The translations under genes and the position numbers were made by a program. Below are positions 8,353 to 15,660 of a DNA stretch of 31,662 bases, in pieces. Below the pieces are notes generated by a model, which saw nothing but the letters and a program-made list of their open reading frames with translations, was not told where the DNA came from and did not search any database. Numbering within the stretch: position 1 is the first letter of the stretch; each line of letters begins with the position of its first letter. The stretch lies in the NCBI GenBank assembly GCA_023460575.1, contig JAEWPQ010000191.1, positions 1-31,662 on the forward strand, read 5' to 3'. This DNA is from Bacillota bacterium. GTDB taxonomy: Bacteria > Bacillota > Clostridia > Lachnospirales > Lachnospiraceae.

Positions 8353-9204
8353 GTGATAACATTAAAAGGAGCAGCTGTGTCTGCCAAAATCAGAGAAGAG
8401 GTAACGGAAGCTTTACATGAGTTTCCGGGAGCAGCACCGAAGCTGGCAATTGTAAGGGTTGGAGAACGTCCCGATGACATGGCATATGAGCGTGGTGCAT
8501 TAAAGAAAATGGAAAACTTCGGACTTCAGGCAGAAAGCTATTCCTTTCCTGGTGATATTTCAGATGAAGCTTTTCAGGCGGAATTTAAAAAGATCAATGA
8601 AAATCCGGAGATAGACGGAATTCTCCTCCTGCGTCCGCTGCCTGAGCAGCTCAACGAACGGGATATCGAACATACGATCAGCCCCGAAAAAGATTTAGAT
8701 GGAATCTCACCTGAGAATATAGCCCGTGTTTTTGCCGGAGAGAATGAGGGCTTTGCGCCCTGTACCGCAGAAGCGGTTATTGAAGTGTTAAAGGCCAATG
8801 ACATCTCCCTGTCCGGAAAGCGGGTGGCTGTTATTGGAAGAAGCATGGTAGTGGGACGTCCTCTTTCCATGCTCTTACTAAAAGAGAACGCAACGGTTAC
8901 CATATGCCACACCCGCACCAGGGAGCTTGAGAAGACCTGTAAGGATGCGGAAATCTTAATTGCAGCTGCGGGAAAGGCAAAGATGATAGATTCCTCCTAT
9001 GTAGGGGCAGATGCTGTTGTGATTGACGTGGGAATTAATGTGGATCAGGATGGAAATCTCTGCGGAGATGTGGATTTTGAATCTTTAAGCGGTGTTGCTT
9101 CCATGGCAACCCCGGTACCGGGTGGTGTGGGAGCCGTAACAACAGCAGTGCTCGCAAAGCACCTGGTAACTGCAGCGAAAAAGCGCAGAGGCAGCAGAAA
9201 GTAA
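8353..9204 (+). CDS. folD: FolD-type methylene-THF dehydrogenase, probably without cyclohydrolase activity
   Basis: A 283-residue FolD homologue that oxidises 5,10-methylene-THF to methenyl-THF using NAD(P)+. The GTG start at 8353 follows AAAGGAG at 8335-8341. Recognisable blocks are PEKDLDGISPENIARVFAGE, GFAPCTAEAV, the nucleotide-binding VAVIGRSMVVGRPLSMLLL and TPVPGGVGAVTTAVL. In bifunctional enzymes the cyclohydrolase uses a Lys four residues after a conserved Tyr (YVxxK) and a Gln in the VQLPLP motif. Here the first is YERGA (Tyr45, Ala49) and the second is LLRPLP (Leu93 at the Gln position); Asp116 is kept. I infer a monofunctional dehydrogenase, with the upstream FchA supplying the missing step. 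Confidence 0.92.
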   Translation: MITLKGAAVSAKIREEVTEALHEFPGAAPKLAIVRVGERPDDMAYERGALKKMENFGLQAESYSFPGDISDEAFQAEFKKINENPEIDGILLLRPLPEQLNERDIEHTISPEKDLDGISPENIARVFAGENEGFAPCTAEAVIEVLKANDISLSGKRVAVIGRSMVVGRPLSMLLLKENATVTICHTRTRELEKTCKDAEILIAAAGKAKMIDSSYVGADAVVIDVGINVDQDGNLCGDVDFESLSGVASMATPVPGGVGAVTTAVLAKHLVTAAKKRRGSRK

Positions 9205-9220
9205 ATAAGACAGCAATAGT

Positions 9221-9283
9221 AAAAGCGTCAGAAACAAGGCGGTATAAAATATATTCAGCCGGTTTCTGACGCTTTTATTTTTG
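9221..9283. terminator. Bidirectional intrinsic terminator between folD and an APC permease
   Basis: A perfect 15-base inverted repeat (9221-9235 and 9262-9276, arm AAAAGCGTCAGAAAC) with a 26-base loop. A T-rich run follows on the plus strand (9273-9282). On the minus strand the second arm ends in TTTT and an AT-rich tail, so it can also stop the convergent permease transcript. Confidence 0.85.
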
Positions 9284-9289
9284 CTCCTT

Positions 9290-10717
9290 TTATTTCTTTG
9301 GAATATTGGAATGATGAATTTCTTCCGAAAATTCCGTTAATAAGCGGCGGCGTTTCGCAGTTTCTTCCTGTGTCCGCTTTGGATTTTGAATCTTACGCTT
9401 TGCTGAGGCACGAACCAGCGGATAACAGGCTGAGAAAAAAGCTACCAGAGCCATACCTGTAACAAATCCAATGGTCTGTCCTTTAATAAACGGCATACTG
9501 AACATGGCAATGAGCAGACCTGCCAGTGTGAATAAGGAGCTGTAGGGGAAACCGCACAGCCTGCAGTTTCCTTCCGGTTTCCCGTTCTTTTTCCGGAAAC
9601 GGATATGAGTCGCCATGAGTATAATATAAGTGAAAAGAAGAGCAAATCCTCCGGAACTGATTAAGAATAAATAAACTTCAGGAAAAATCAGTCCCAAATA
9701 AAGAAACAGCAGCATGGAGCAGCCGGAAAAAAGGATACCGCGGTAAGGAACGTCGGTTCTGTCCCTTAGAAAACCGGGTCCAAGACCGTCCTCTACCAGA
9801 GAACGGAGCATTCTGCCGATTCCAAACATGGCAGCTACCATAGTTGATAATATGGCACTGATTAAGATGACTGTCATGGCTGTGCCGGCCCAGGTCATCT
9901 GATAACGGTTTAATGCCGTAACCATTGGGCTCACCTCTTCACTTAAGGAGGAGGTGGGAACCACAAGCAGAAGAATTGAAATGCAGAGAATATACAGTGT
10001 CACCAGCCATCCTACGGTCATATGAATAGCCCGGGGGATATTTTTTTCCTTGTTCTGTGTTTCACTGGCAGCAAGTCCGATAATCTCAAAGCCGGCATAG
10101 GTAAAAAGAACAATCAGCATGCTGCCTGCCAGGCTTTTAATACCGCCTGGGAGGAATGGTTCAGATCTTAAAATCTGAAATCCCATGGGCTGATAACCTG
10201 GAACGAAACCGAATACAATCAGAGCACCAAAAAGAATAAATCCCAGGATAGCAGCAATCTTTACTCCTGCAAGGATACTTTCCAGACTGCTGAGCTGGCT
10301 GGCTCCCAGAAGATTGATAAGGGTCACTCCGAGTATGAGAATTGTTCCAAGAACCGGTATGGAGATATCAGGAAACCATGTCCGAAACAGCAAAGAGACA
10401 GCAGTTGCTTCACTTGACATGGCAATCACCATACCGGTCCAATAGACCCACCCAACAACAAAACCGGCACCGTTGCTTAAATATTCCGAAGCAAATGACC
10501 GGAAGGAACTGGAGGCAGGATTTGAAACGGTCATTTCTGAAATGGCAAACAGGATGAAATAGACCATGACTCCGCATATAAGATAAGAAAGTATGATCCC
10601 GGGACCAGCGGCCTGTATGGCTACGGATGACCCGAGGAAAAAGGAACCGCCGATCACGGTTCCCAACGCCATCATTGTTAAGTGGCCTGCAGTCAGGCCA
10701 TTTGTTTTCTGTTTCAT
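9290..10717 (-). CDS. APC-superfamily amino acid permease
   Basis: A 475-residue polytopic membrane protein with about 12 hydrophobic segments. The N-terminus NGLTAGHLTMMALGTVIGGSFF has the first-helix signature of the APC amino acid transporters, with the unwound GTVIGG stretch that contacts substrate. Other typical blocks are AGFEIIGLAASETQNKEKNIPRAI (helix 6 region) and GIGRMLRSLVEDGLGP. The C-terminal about 40 residues are hydrophilic and basic. The start ATG 10717 has a weak GCGAGG site. It is downstream of and co-directional with the GntR-type gene (106-base gap) and ends at the bidirectional terminator. Substrate unknown; it is probably an amino acid or related compound handled by the neighbouring dehydratase-like enzymes. 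Confidence 0.9.
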   Translation of the reverse strand: MKQKTNGLTAGHLTMMALGTVIGGSFFLGSSVAIQAAGPGIILSYLICGVMVYFILFAISEMTVSNPASSSFRSFASEYLSNGAGFVVGWVYWTGMVIAMSSEATAVSLLFRTWFPDISIPVLGTILILGVTLINLLGASQLSSLESILAGVKIAAILGFILFGALIVFGFVPGYQPMGFQILRSEPFLPGGIKSLAGSMLIVLFTYAGFEIIGLAASETQNKEKNIPRAIHMTVGWLVTLYILCISILLLVVPTSSLSEEVSPMVTALNRYQMTWAGTAMTVILISAILSTMVAAMFGIGRMLRSLVEDGLGPGFLRDRTDVPYRGILFSGCSMLLFLYLGLIFPEVYLFLISSGGFALLFTYIILMATHIRFRKKNGKPEGNCRLCGFPYSSLFTLAGLLIAMFSMPFIKGQTIGFVTGMALVAFFSACYPLVRASAKRKIQNPKRTQEETAKRRRLLTEFSEEIHHSNIPKK

Positions 10718-10823
10718 GGGACGCCTCGCTTTTTGCTTTTTGTCTTATTATTTCAGTTATTGTAAAAGTTATTCGAAATAAAAAAACACAAAGAAAAACA
10801 AGGAGCATTTTCTTCATTCTTAT

Positions 10824-11570
10824 TTAAGAATCTTTCCCGTCATCGGTCATCAAATTGAGGGAGAGAGCCTCGTTATAAGCCTGTTTGCATGCAGCCAGAT
10901 CTTTTTCCAGCAGAGCGTTGTAGATAATAACATGTTTGTCCGGATCTTCGTTGTACTTCTTTTCAATCCAAAGATTATTCTTCCTGGGAATAATCTCAAG
11001 CAAATACTGACGGATTATGTTTTTGATCAGTAAAAATAGATCCGCATAAACAGTGTTGTGGCTGATTCGGAAAATATGATAATGGAAAATAAGATCTTCT
11101 TCCACCAGTGCCTCTATGGATTCATCCGTTCCCTTTTCCTGGCATTCTTTCCTGGCTGTCAGATATCGGTCCAGCTGTTTTTTTAAATTCTCCAGCTCAT
11201 GATCGGTAGCATGGATCATGGCGAGCCTGCAGCATTCCACTTCAATCAGCATACGCAGTGAATAAATTTCGCCAATCGGTTTTTTTGAAGAAAAGAAGTC
11301 TGAAATATCATAAAAAATATCTCCAAGGGAGAATTTTTTCACGTAGGTCCCTTCTCCCACCTTTGTCTCTACAACCCCTAAAGTATTCAGTTTCTGAAGT
11401 GCCATACGCACAGTAAGGCGGTTCACTCCATAAAGCTCTGCCAAGCTGCTCTCTGATGGGAGTTTCTCACCGATTTGCCATTCCTCAGCAAGAATGGATT
11501 GCTTAAGGCTTTCACAAACCTGCTCAACAGCAGAAATGTGTGTAATCTTCATTGATTTTTTATCATTCAT
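10824..11570 (-). CDS. GntR-family transcriptional regulator, FadR/FCD type
   Basis: A 248-residue regulator. The winged helix is at about residues 10-80 with the hallmark GEKLPSESSLAELYGVNRLTVRMALQ (35-60) and a wing ending GVVETKVGEGTYV. The remaining helical domain with EVECCRLAMIHATDHELENLKKQL and FHYHIFRISHN resembles the FCD effector domain that usually binds carboxylic acids, often with metal-coordinating His residues. It is divergent from the enolase-superfamily operon, an arrangement in which such regulators commonly repress the adjacent sugar-acid or amino-acid catabolic genes. It may also be co-transcribed with the APC permease. The start ATG 11570 has only a weak GTGAG site, so expression may be low. 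Confidence 0.9.
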   Translation of the reverse strand: MNDKKSMKITHISAVEQVCESLKQSILAEEWQIGEKLPSESSLAELYGVNRLTVRMALQKLNTLGVVETKVGEGTYVKKFSLGDIFYDISDFFSSKKPIGEIYSLRMLIEVECCRLAMIHATDHELENLKKQLDRYLTARKECQEKGTDESIEALVEEDLIFHYHIFRISHNTVYADLFLLIKNIIRQYLLEIIPRKNNLWIEKKYNEDPDKHVIIYNALLEKDLAACKQAYNEALSLNLMTDDGKDS

Positions 11571-11701
11571 TTTTTTCTCACTCGCTTTTTTAAGTTGTAC
11601 CTATTTTGACATAAAAAAATGTATAATGCAATTCCTTTTTCAGATTTACCAAATTAGTAAAGAGTGAGAAAGATGGATGATTGTTTAAAATACACAATAA
11701 A

Positions 11702-11717
11702 ACAAATTGAAATTTGT
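11702..11717. promoter_or_regulatory. Palindrome in divergent GntR/dehydratase region, candidate operator
   Basis: ACAAAT (11702-11707) and ATTTGT (11712-11717) form a perfect inverted repeat around TGAA. It sits about 27 bases upstream of the -35 element of the dehydratase operon and contains the ACAA/TTGT half-sites often seen for GntR-type regulators. A related AAACAAAT sequence recurs at 11734-11741. Confidence 0.4.
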
Positions 11718-11743
11718 GTAAAACATAAAAAATAAACAAATGA

Positions 11744-11772
11744 TTGACAGAAAGTATAAAATGATGTACGAT
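11744..11772 (+). promoter_or_regulatory. Sigma-70 type promoter of the dehydratase-permease operon
   Basis: A consensus -35 TTGACA at 11744-11749 is separated by 17 bases from TACGAT at 11767-11772. Transcription would begin near 11779, about 37 bases before the start codon of the first enolase-superfamily gene. Confidence 0.75.
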
Positions 11773-11780
11773 TAACCTAG

Positions 11781-11804
11781 CGAACAAGTGAACAAATAAA
11801 CAAG
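11781..11804. repeat. Three tandem octamers just downstream of the promoter
   Basis: CGAACAAG, TGAACAAA and TAAACAAG follow each other without gaps (consensus NRAACAAR). They cover the expected transcription start and run into the AAGGAGG ribosome site (11803-11809). They could be a regulator-binding array or an RNA-level element; which one cannot be told from sequence. Confidence 0.45.
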
Positions 11805-11815
11805 GAGGTTACAAG

Positions 11816-13012
11816 ATGAAAATCACAAAGGTTGACGTGTTTCAGATTAACAATCCGGAGAATCCAGTGTGGAAGCCTGTTTTATGCCGGATTTATACCG
11901 ATGAAGGGATTTATGGCGATGGGGAAGCTGCCATGGCCTACGGGATCGGCTCTACAGGCGCTTTTGGTATGGTACAGGATTTATCCAGGCTGATCATCGG
12001 CATGGATCCACTTGATAATGAGGTGATCTGGAATAAGCTTTATAAGCAGACGTTCTGGGGACAAAATGGCGGGTGTGTCTTTACGGCAGGAATGAGTGCC
12101 ATTGATTTAGCTTTATGGGACATACGCGGCAAGTTCTTTGGTGTGCCGGTTTATAAGCTGCTGGGAGGAAAAAGGCAGGATGATCTCAGAACCTATGCCA
12201 GCCAGCTGCAGTTCGGATGGCAGCCCTCCATGGAAGCTGCTTATACAACGGAAGATTACGTAAAGTATGCTAAAAAAGCGGTCTCTGAAGGATATGACTG
12301 TATTAAGATCGACTTTTTTACCTTCAAGGAGGATGGCACAAGCTACAGTGATACGGAACGTACCACACTTTTGCCTCCCGAGAGGCTAAGTACCATTGCA
12401 GGGAGAGTAGAAGCAGTCCGTAATGCTATCGGTCCAAAGGTGGATCTGATTATTGAAAATCATTCCTTTTTAGATGCGCAGTCATCAGTCCAGCTTGGAA
12501 GAGCAATAGAAAAGTACAATATATTCTATTATGAAGAGCCTAACACTCCGGATCCTGTTACAGCTCAGTACATATCAAACAGCCTGAATTTCCCCATTGC
12601 CAGCGGGGAGAGAATTTATACCAGGTGGCAGTATGCAAAATATTTTGAGAATGCCTCCTTACAGGTGATTCAGCCGGATCTTGGAACATGCGGGGGAATT
12701 ACAGAAGTAAAGAAAATTGCAGATATGGCTTATACCTACGATGTAGCGGTTCAGATTCACGCCTGCGGCAGTCCCATCAGCACAGCAGCCGCACTTCAGA
12801 TAGAATGCGTAATTCCAAATTTCGTTATTCATGAACACCATATCGTAAATCTCTGCGATTTTAATAAAATATTGTGTAAATACGATTATCAGCCCGTAAA
12901 CGGTAAATTCAAGGTTCCGGATCTTCCAGGCCTTGGCAATGAGCTTTCTGATTTTGTTATCAATGGGGAAAAAGTGTCAATTGAAGGAGATAAGTTATTC
13001 TGGTCCATGTAA
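11816..13012 (+). CDS. Enolase-superfamily dehydratase-like enzyme (mandelate racemase/muconate lactonizing family), copy 1
   Basis: A 398-residue TIM-barrel enzyme with the N-terminal capping domain of the family (MKITKVDVFQ start, GDGEAAMAYG block). These enzymes abstract the proton next to a carboxylate and often dehydrate acid sugars. Visible active-site elements are KID (Lys164, Asp166), ENH (Glu214 with His216 two residues on, the arrangement of acid-sugar dehydratases), EEPN (240-243), GER (Glu265) and QIHAC with His315. The ATG has a perfect AAGGAGG site. It is the first gene of an operon with a permease and a 395-residue paralogue. The exact substrate is unknown; mannonate- or galactonate-type dehydratases and amino-acid derived acids are all possible. 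Confidence 0.88.
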   Translation: MKITKVDVFQINNPENPVWKPVLCRIYTDEGIYGDGEAAMAYGIGSTGAFGMVQDLSRLIIGMDPLDNEVIWNKLYKQTFWGQNGGCVFTAGMSAIDLALWDIRGKFFGVPVYKLLGGKRQDDLRTYASQLQFGWQPSMEAAYTTEDYVKYAKKAVSEGYDCIKIDFFTFKEDGTSYSDTERTTLLPPERLSTIAGRVEAVRNAIGPKVDLIIENHSFLDAQSSVQLGRAIEKYNIFYYEEPNTPDPVTAQYISNSLNFPIASGERIYTRWQYAKYFENASLQVIQPDLGTCGGITEVKKIADMAYTYDVAVQIHACGSPISTAAALQIECVIPNFVIHEHHIVNLCDFNKILCKYDYQPVNGKFKVPDLPGLGNELSDFVINGEKVSIEGDKLFWSM

Positions 13013-13040
13013 TGATTGTTTTCGGAGGAGGTATTTTATT

Positions 13041-14390
13041 ATGGGCAAAGACGTGGTTAAGAATGAAGAGGGTGTTCTTGGGTTTACGGAATTGTGGGCG
13101 ATTGGAATTGGACAGGTAATCGGTGCAGGGGTTATTACTCTCATCGGACCAGCCATAGGCCTTACCGGTTATTCGGCATGGCTGGCTTATTTTGTGGCGG
13201 TTTGCCTTGGCGCAATTACGAATCTGCCGATTATTATTTTTTCATCTGTTACAAAGTACTCCGGAGGAGATTATTCCATCATCACTATGCTTGGGGGGCA
13301 GAAGGCTGGCGGAATGTATATTGTAGGATTTTCATTACAGACTCTGGGAATGTCACTGTTTGCCACAGCTCTTGGCTGGTATGTAAATTCCATGTTTCCT
13401 GATGCAAATGGAATGATAGTGGGGATCTTTTTCCTTGTATTCTTCTATTTCATCAATATGCTTGGTGTTGCAAACATGGCAAAGGCGCAGAAAATTATGA
13501 GTGCAATTTTAGTCGCATCTCTCCTTCTGTTCATCTTTGCAGGTGCCAGAAAAGCAAATTTCACACCAGCCTTTGATTTTGGCAGCAGTGAGTTTTTTAA
13601 AGGAGGAAGCGAAGGCTTCTGGGCAGCCGTTATGCTGTTGGTTTACTCCTGTCAGGGATATAAATATAATGTAAATTACGGTGCTCAGACAAGGAATGCA
13701 ACACGGAATATGCCTTTATCCATGCTGGCTGTTGTGCCTGTACTGCTTGTGGTATACTGCGGAGCTGCACTTATTGATTCAGTAGTACTTCCAATCGAAA
13801 CCGTTGCAGGCCAGCCTCTTACTTTAACAGCAGGAGAGATTCTTCCAAAGGCACTATTCTATGTGTTTATGTTTGGCGGTCCCATCATGGCACTTTTAAC
13901 AACTATGAATTCCAGTTACGGTGCGATGTGCGGTCCCTTTTTAAAAGCCTCAAAGGATGGCTGGTTTCCTGAAAAGCTGGGAGCGGTAAACCGTAAAGGA
14001 GGAGCTTATGTAGTTTTGACCATCCAGCTGGTAGTGGGGCTGATCCCGGTATTGCTTGGATTTTCAGTGAAAACCATTGTCAACAACATGATGCTGATTA
14101 CTTCTGTTTATAATTTCCTGTTATTTTATTCCCTTACCAGGGTTCCACAGAAGATGCCCGCTAAATGGGAAAAAGCCAGAATGCATATGAGTAACCCATT
14201 GTATTATTTCATTCTTGCAGTTGCATTTATCGTGCAGGCTGTAATTGGCTGGAATTCCATGAGATCGTTAACGCCAGCTCTTGCAGTATTTAACATGGCA
14301 GCTTTGATCATTTGCTTTACATATGCCATTGTGCGCCACAGATCAGGGAAGACTCATGTGGATACGGAAGGAATGGTTGAATTAGGATAA
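13041..14390 (+). CDS. APC-superfamily permease of the dehydratase operon
   Basis: A 449-residue membrane protein with about 12 hydrophobic segments. The start is ATG 13041, which has GGAGGAGG (13024-13031) upstream; longer in-frame readings run back into the dehydratase gene. The first helix region ELWAIGIGQVIGAGVITLIG has the APC-superfamily glycine-rich signature. A TRNATRNMP loop and a long YGAMCGPFLKASKDGWFPEKLG block also fit. It lies between two paralogous enolase-superfamily genes, 28 bases after the first and 41 before the second, so it probably imports their common substrate or related ones. It differs clearly from the minus-strand APC permease at 9290-10717. Confidence 0.9.
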   Translation: MGKDVVKNEEGVLGFTELWAIGIGQVIGAGVITLIGPAIGLTGYSAWLAYFVAVCLGAITNLPIIIFSSVTKYSGGDYSIITMLGGQKAGGMYIVGFSLQTLGMSLFATALGWYVNSMFPDANGMIVGIFFLVFFYFINMLGVANMAKAQKIMSAILVASLLLFIFAGARKANFTPAFDFGSSEFFKGGSEGFWAAVMLLVYSCQGYKYNVNYGAQTRNATRNMPLSMLAVVPVLLVVYCGAALIDSVVLPIETVAGQPLTLTAGEILPKALFYVFMFGGPIMALLTTMNSSYGAMCGPFLKASKDGWFPEKLGAVNRKGGAYVVLTIQLVVGLIPVLLGFSVKTIVNNMMLITSVYNFLLFYSLTRVPQKMPAKWEKARMHMSNPLYYFILAVAFIVQAVIGWNSMRSLTPALAVFNMAALIICFTYAIVRHRSGKTHVDTEGMVELG

Positions 14391-14431
14391 AATAGTGGTC
14401 TTAAAAAGGGATAGAAAGGAAGAAAATGATT

Positions 14432-15619
14432 ATGAAAATAACGAAAATTGATGTGTTTCGCCTACAGACCTCCAATAATCGTATGAACAGCCCCATTGGC
14501 TGCCGCATTTATACGGACAATGGTATCTTTGGAGACGGAGAGGCTGGTATGGCTTACGGCACAGGGGGAAGTGCTGCCTTTGGCATGGTGTGTGATTTAG
14601 CAGAGCTTGTTATAGGAATGAATCCTCTGGATACGGAAGCAATATGGGAGAAGATGTATAAAAGTACGTTTTGGGGGCAGAACGGTGGTCCTGTCATATT
14701 TTCGGGAATAGCAGCCATTGATGTGGCTCTATGGGATATTAAAGGTAAATATTTTAATGTTCCATGCTATGTTCTCCTGGGCGGAAAGCTGCGGGATAAG
14801 CTGAGATGTTATGCCAGCCAGCTGCAGTTTGGCTGGGGAAAAGAGGGAGAGGAGCAGCTTTGGGCGGTGACTCCGGAGGATTATGCAAACAATGCCCGTC
14901 TGGCAGTGGCAGAAGGTTATGATGCCATTAAAATCGACTTCTTTGATCGGAATGAAAAGGGAGAAAAGCTGACTTCTCTCGACACCACCGGACTTCTCAC
15001 CCAAAAAAAACTTCGTATGGTGGAAGCACGAATGAAAGCGGTCAGGGAGGCTATTGGTCCAGACGTGGATATTATTATGGAGAATCATTCCTATCCCGAT
15101 GCATTAAGCGCTGTACAGCTGGGAAAGCTGGCAGAACAATACGGTATCTGGGCATTTGAAGAGCCAAATACACCAGGTATTAAGACATCAGAATATATAA
15201 CGAAAAACATTTCTATTCCGATTGCGAACGGAGAGAGAATATTCAGCCGCTGGCAGTATGCACCATATTTTGAGAAGAATTTAATTCAGCTGGCTCAGCC
15301 TGATATCGGAAATTGCGGAGGAATAACTGAGGTGAAGAAGATCTGCGATCTGGCATACATTTATGATGTGGCCATTCAGGTACATGTGGCGGGAAGTCCT
15401 CTTGCTACCAATGCTGCCCTTCACTTAGAAGCTGCCATTCCCAATTTCACCATACATGAGCATCATGTCTGCAATCGCATGGAAACTTCAAAGGGTCTTA
15501 CAAAATACAATCTCCAGCCGGTAAATGGAAGTTTCACACTGCCGGAGCTGCCCGGACTTGGCAATGAATTTTTAGAGTCGGCCATCAGCAGTGCGCGTAC
15601 ATTTCAGTCAATTGAATAG
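14432..15619 (+). CDS. Enolase-superfamily dehydratase-like enzyme, copy 2
   Basis: A 395-residue paralogue of the enzyme at 11816-13012, with the same layout: MKITKIDVFRL start, GDGEAGMAYG, ALWDIKGKYF, KIDFF with the catalytic Lys, ENHSYPDA, EEPNTPG, NGERIF, and QVHVAGSP with the barrel His. The start ATG 14432 is preferred over 14426 because it gives a 9-base spacing to GAAAGGAAG (14414-14422) and matches the paralogue's first residues. Differences cluster in the loop after Lys (FDRNEKGEKLTSLD against FTFKEDGTSYSDTE) and in the 120-145 region, which suggests a different but related substrate. It is the last gene of the operon and is followed at once by a strong terminator. Confidence 0.88.
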   Translation: MKITKIDVFRLQTSNNRMNSPIGCRIYTDNGIFGDGEAGMAYGTGGSAAFGMVCDLAELVIGMNPLDTEAIWEKMYKSTFWGQNGGPVIFSGIAAIDVALWDIKGKYFNVPCYVLLGGKLRDKLRCYASQLQFGWGKEGEEQLWAVTPEDYANNARLAVAEGYDAIKIDFFDRNEKGEKLTSLDTTGLLTQKKLRMVEARMKAVREAIGPDVDIIMENHSYPDALSAVQLGKLAEQYGIWAFEEPNTPGIKTSEYITKNISIPIANGERIFSRWQYAPYFEKNLIQLAQPDIGNCGGITEVKKICDLAYIYDVAIQVHVAGSPLATNAALHLEAAIPNFTIHEHHVCNRMETSKGLTKYNLQPVNGSFTLPELPGLGNEFLESAISSARTFQSIE

Positions 15620-15627
15620 AAACTAAA

Positions 15628-15660
15628 GGGGGGTGCCGGGGCACCCCCTTACTTATTTTT
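15628..15660 (+). terminator. Intrinsic terminator of the dehydratase operon
   Basis: GGGGGTGC (15629-15636) pairs with GCACCCCC (15641-15648) around a 4-base loop. A T-rich tail (CTTACTTATTTTTT) follows. It lies 9 bases after the stop codon of the second dehydratase gene. Confidence 0.88.
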
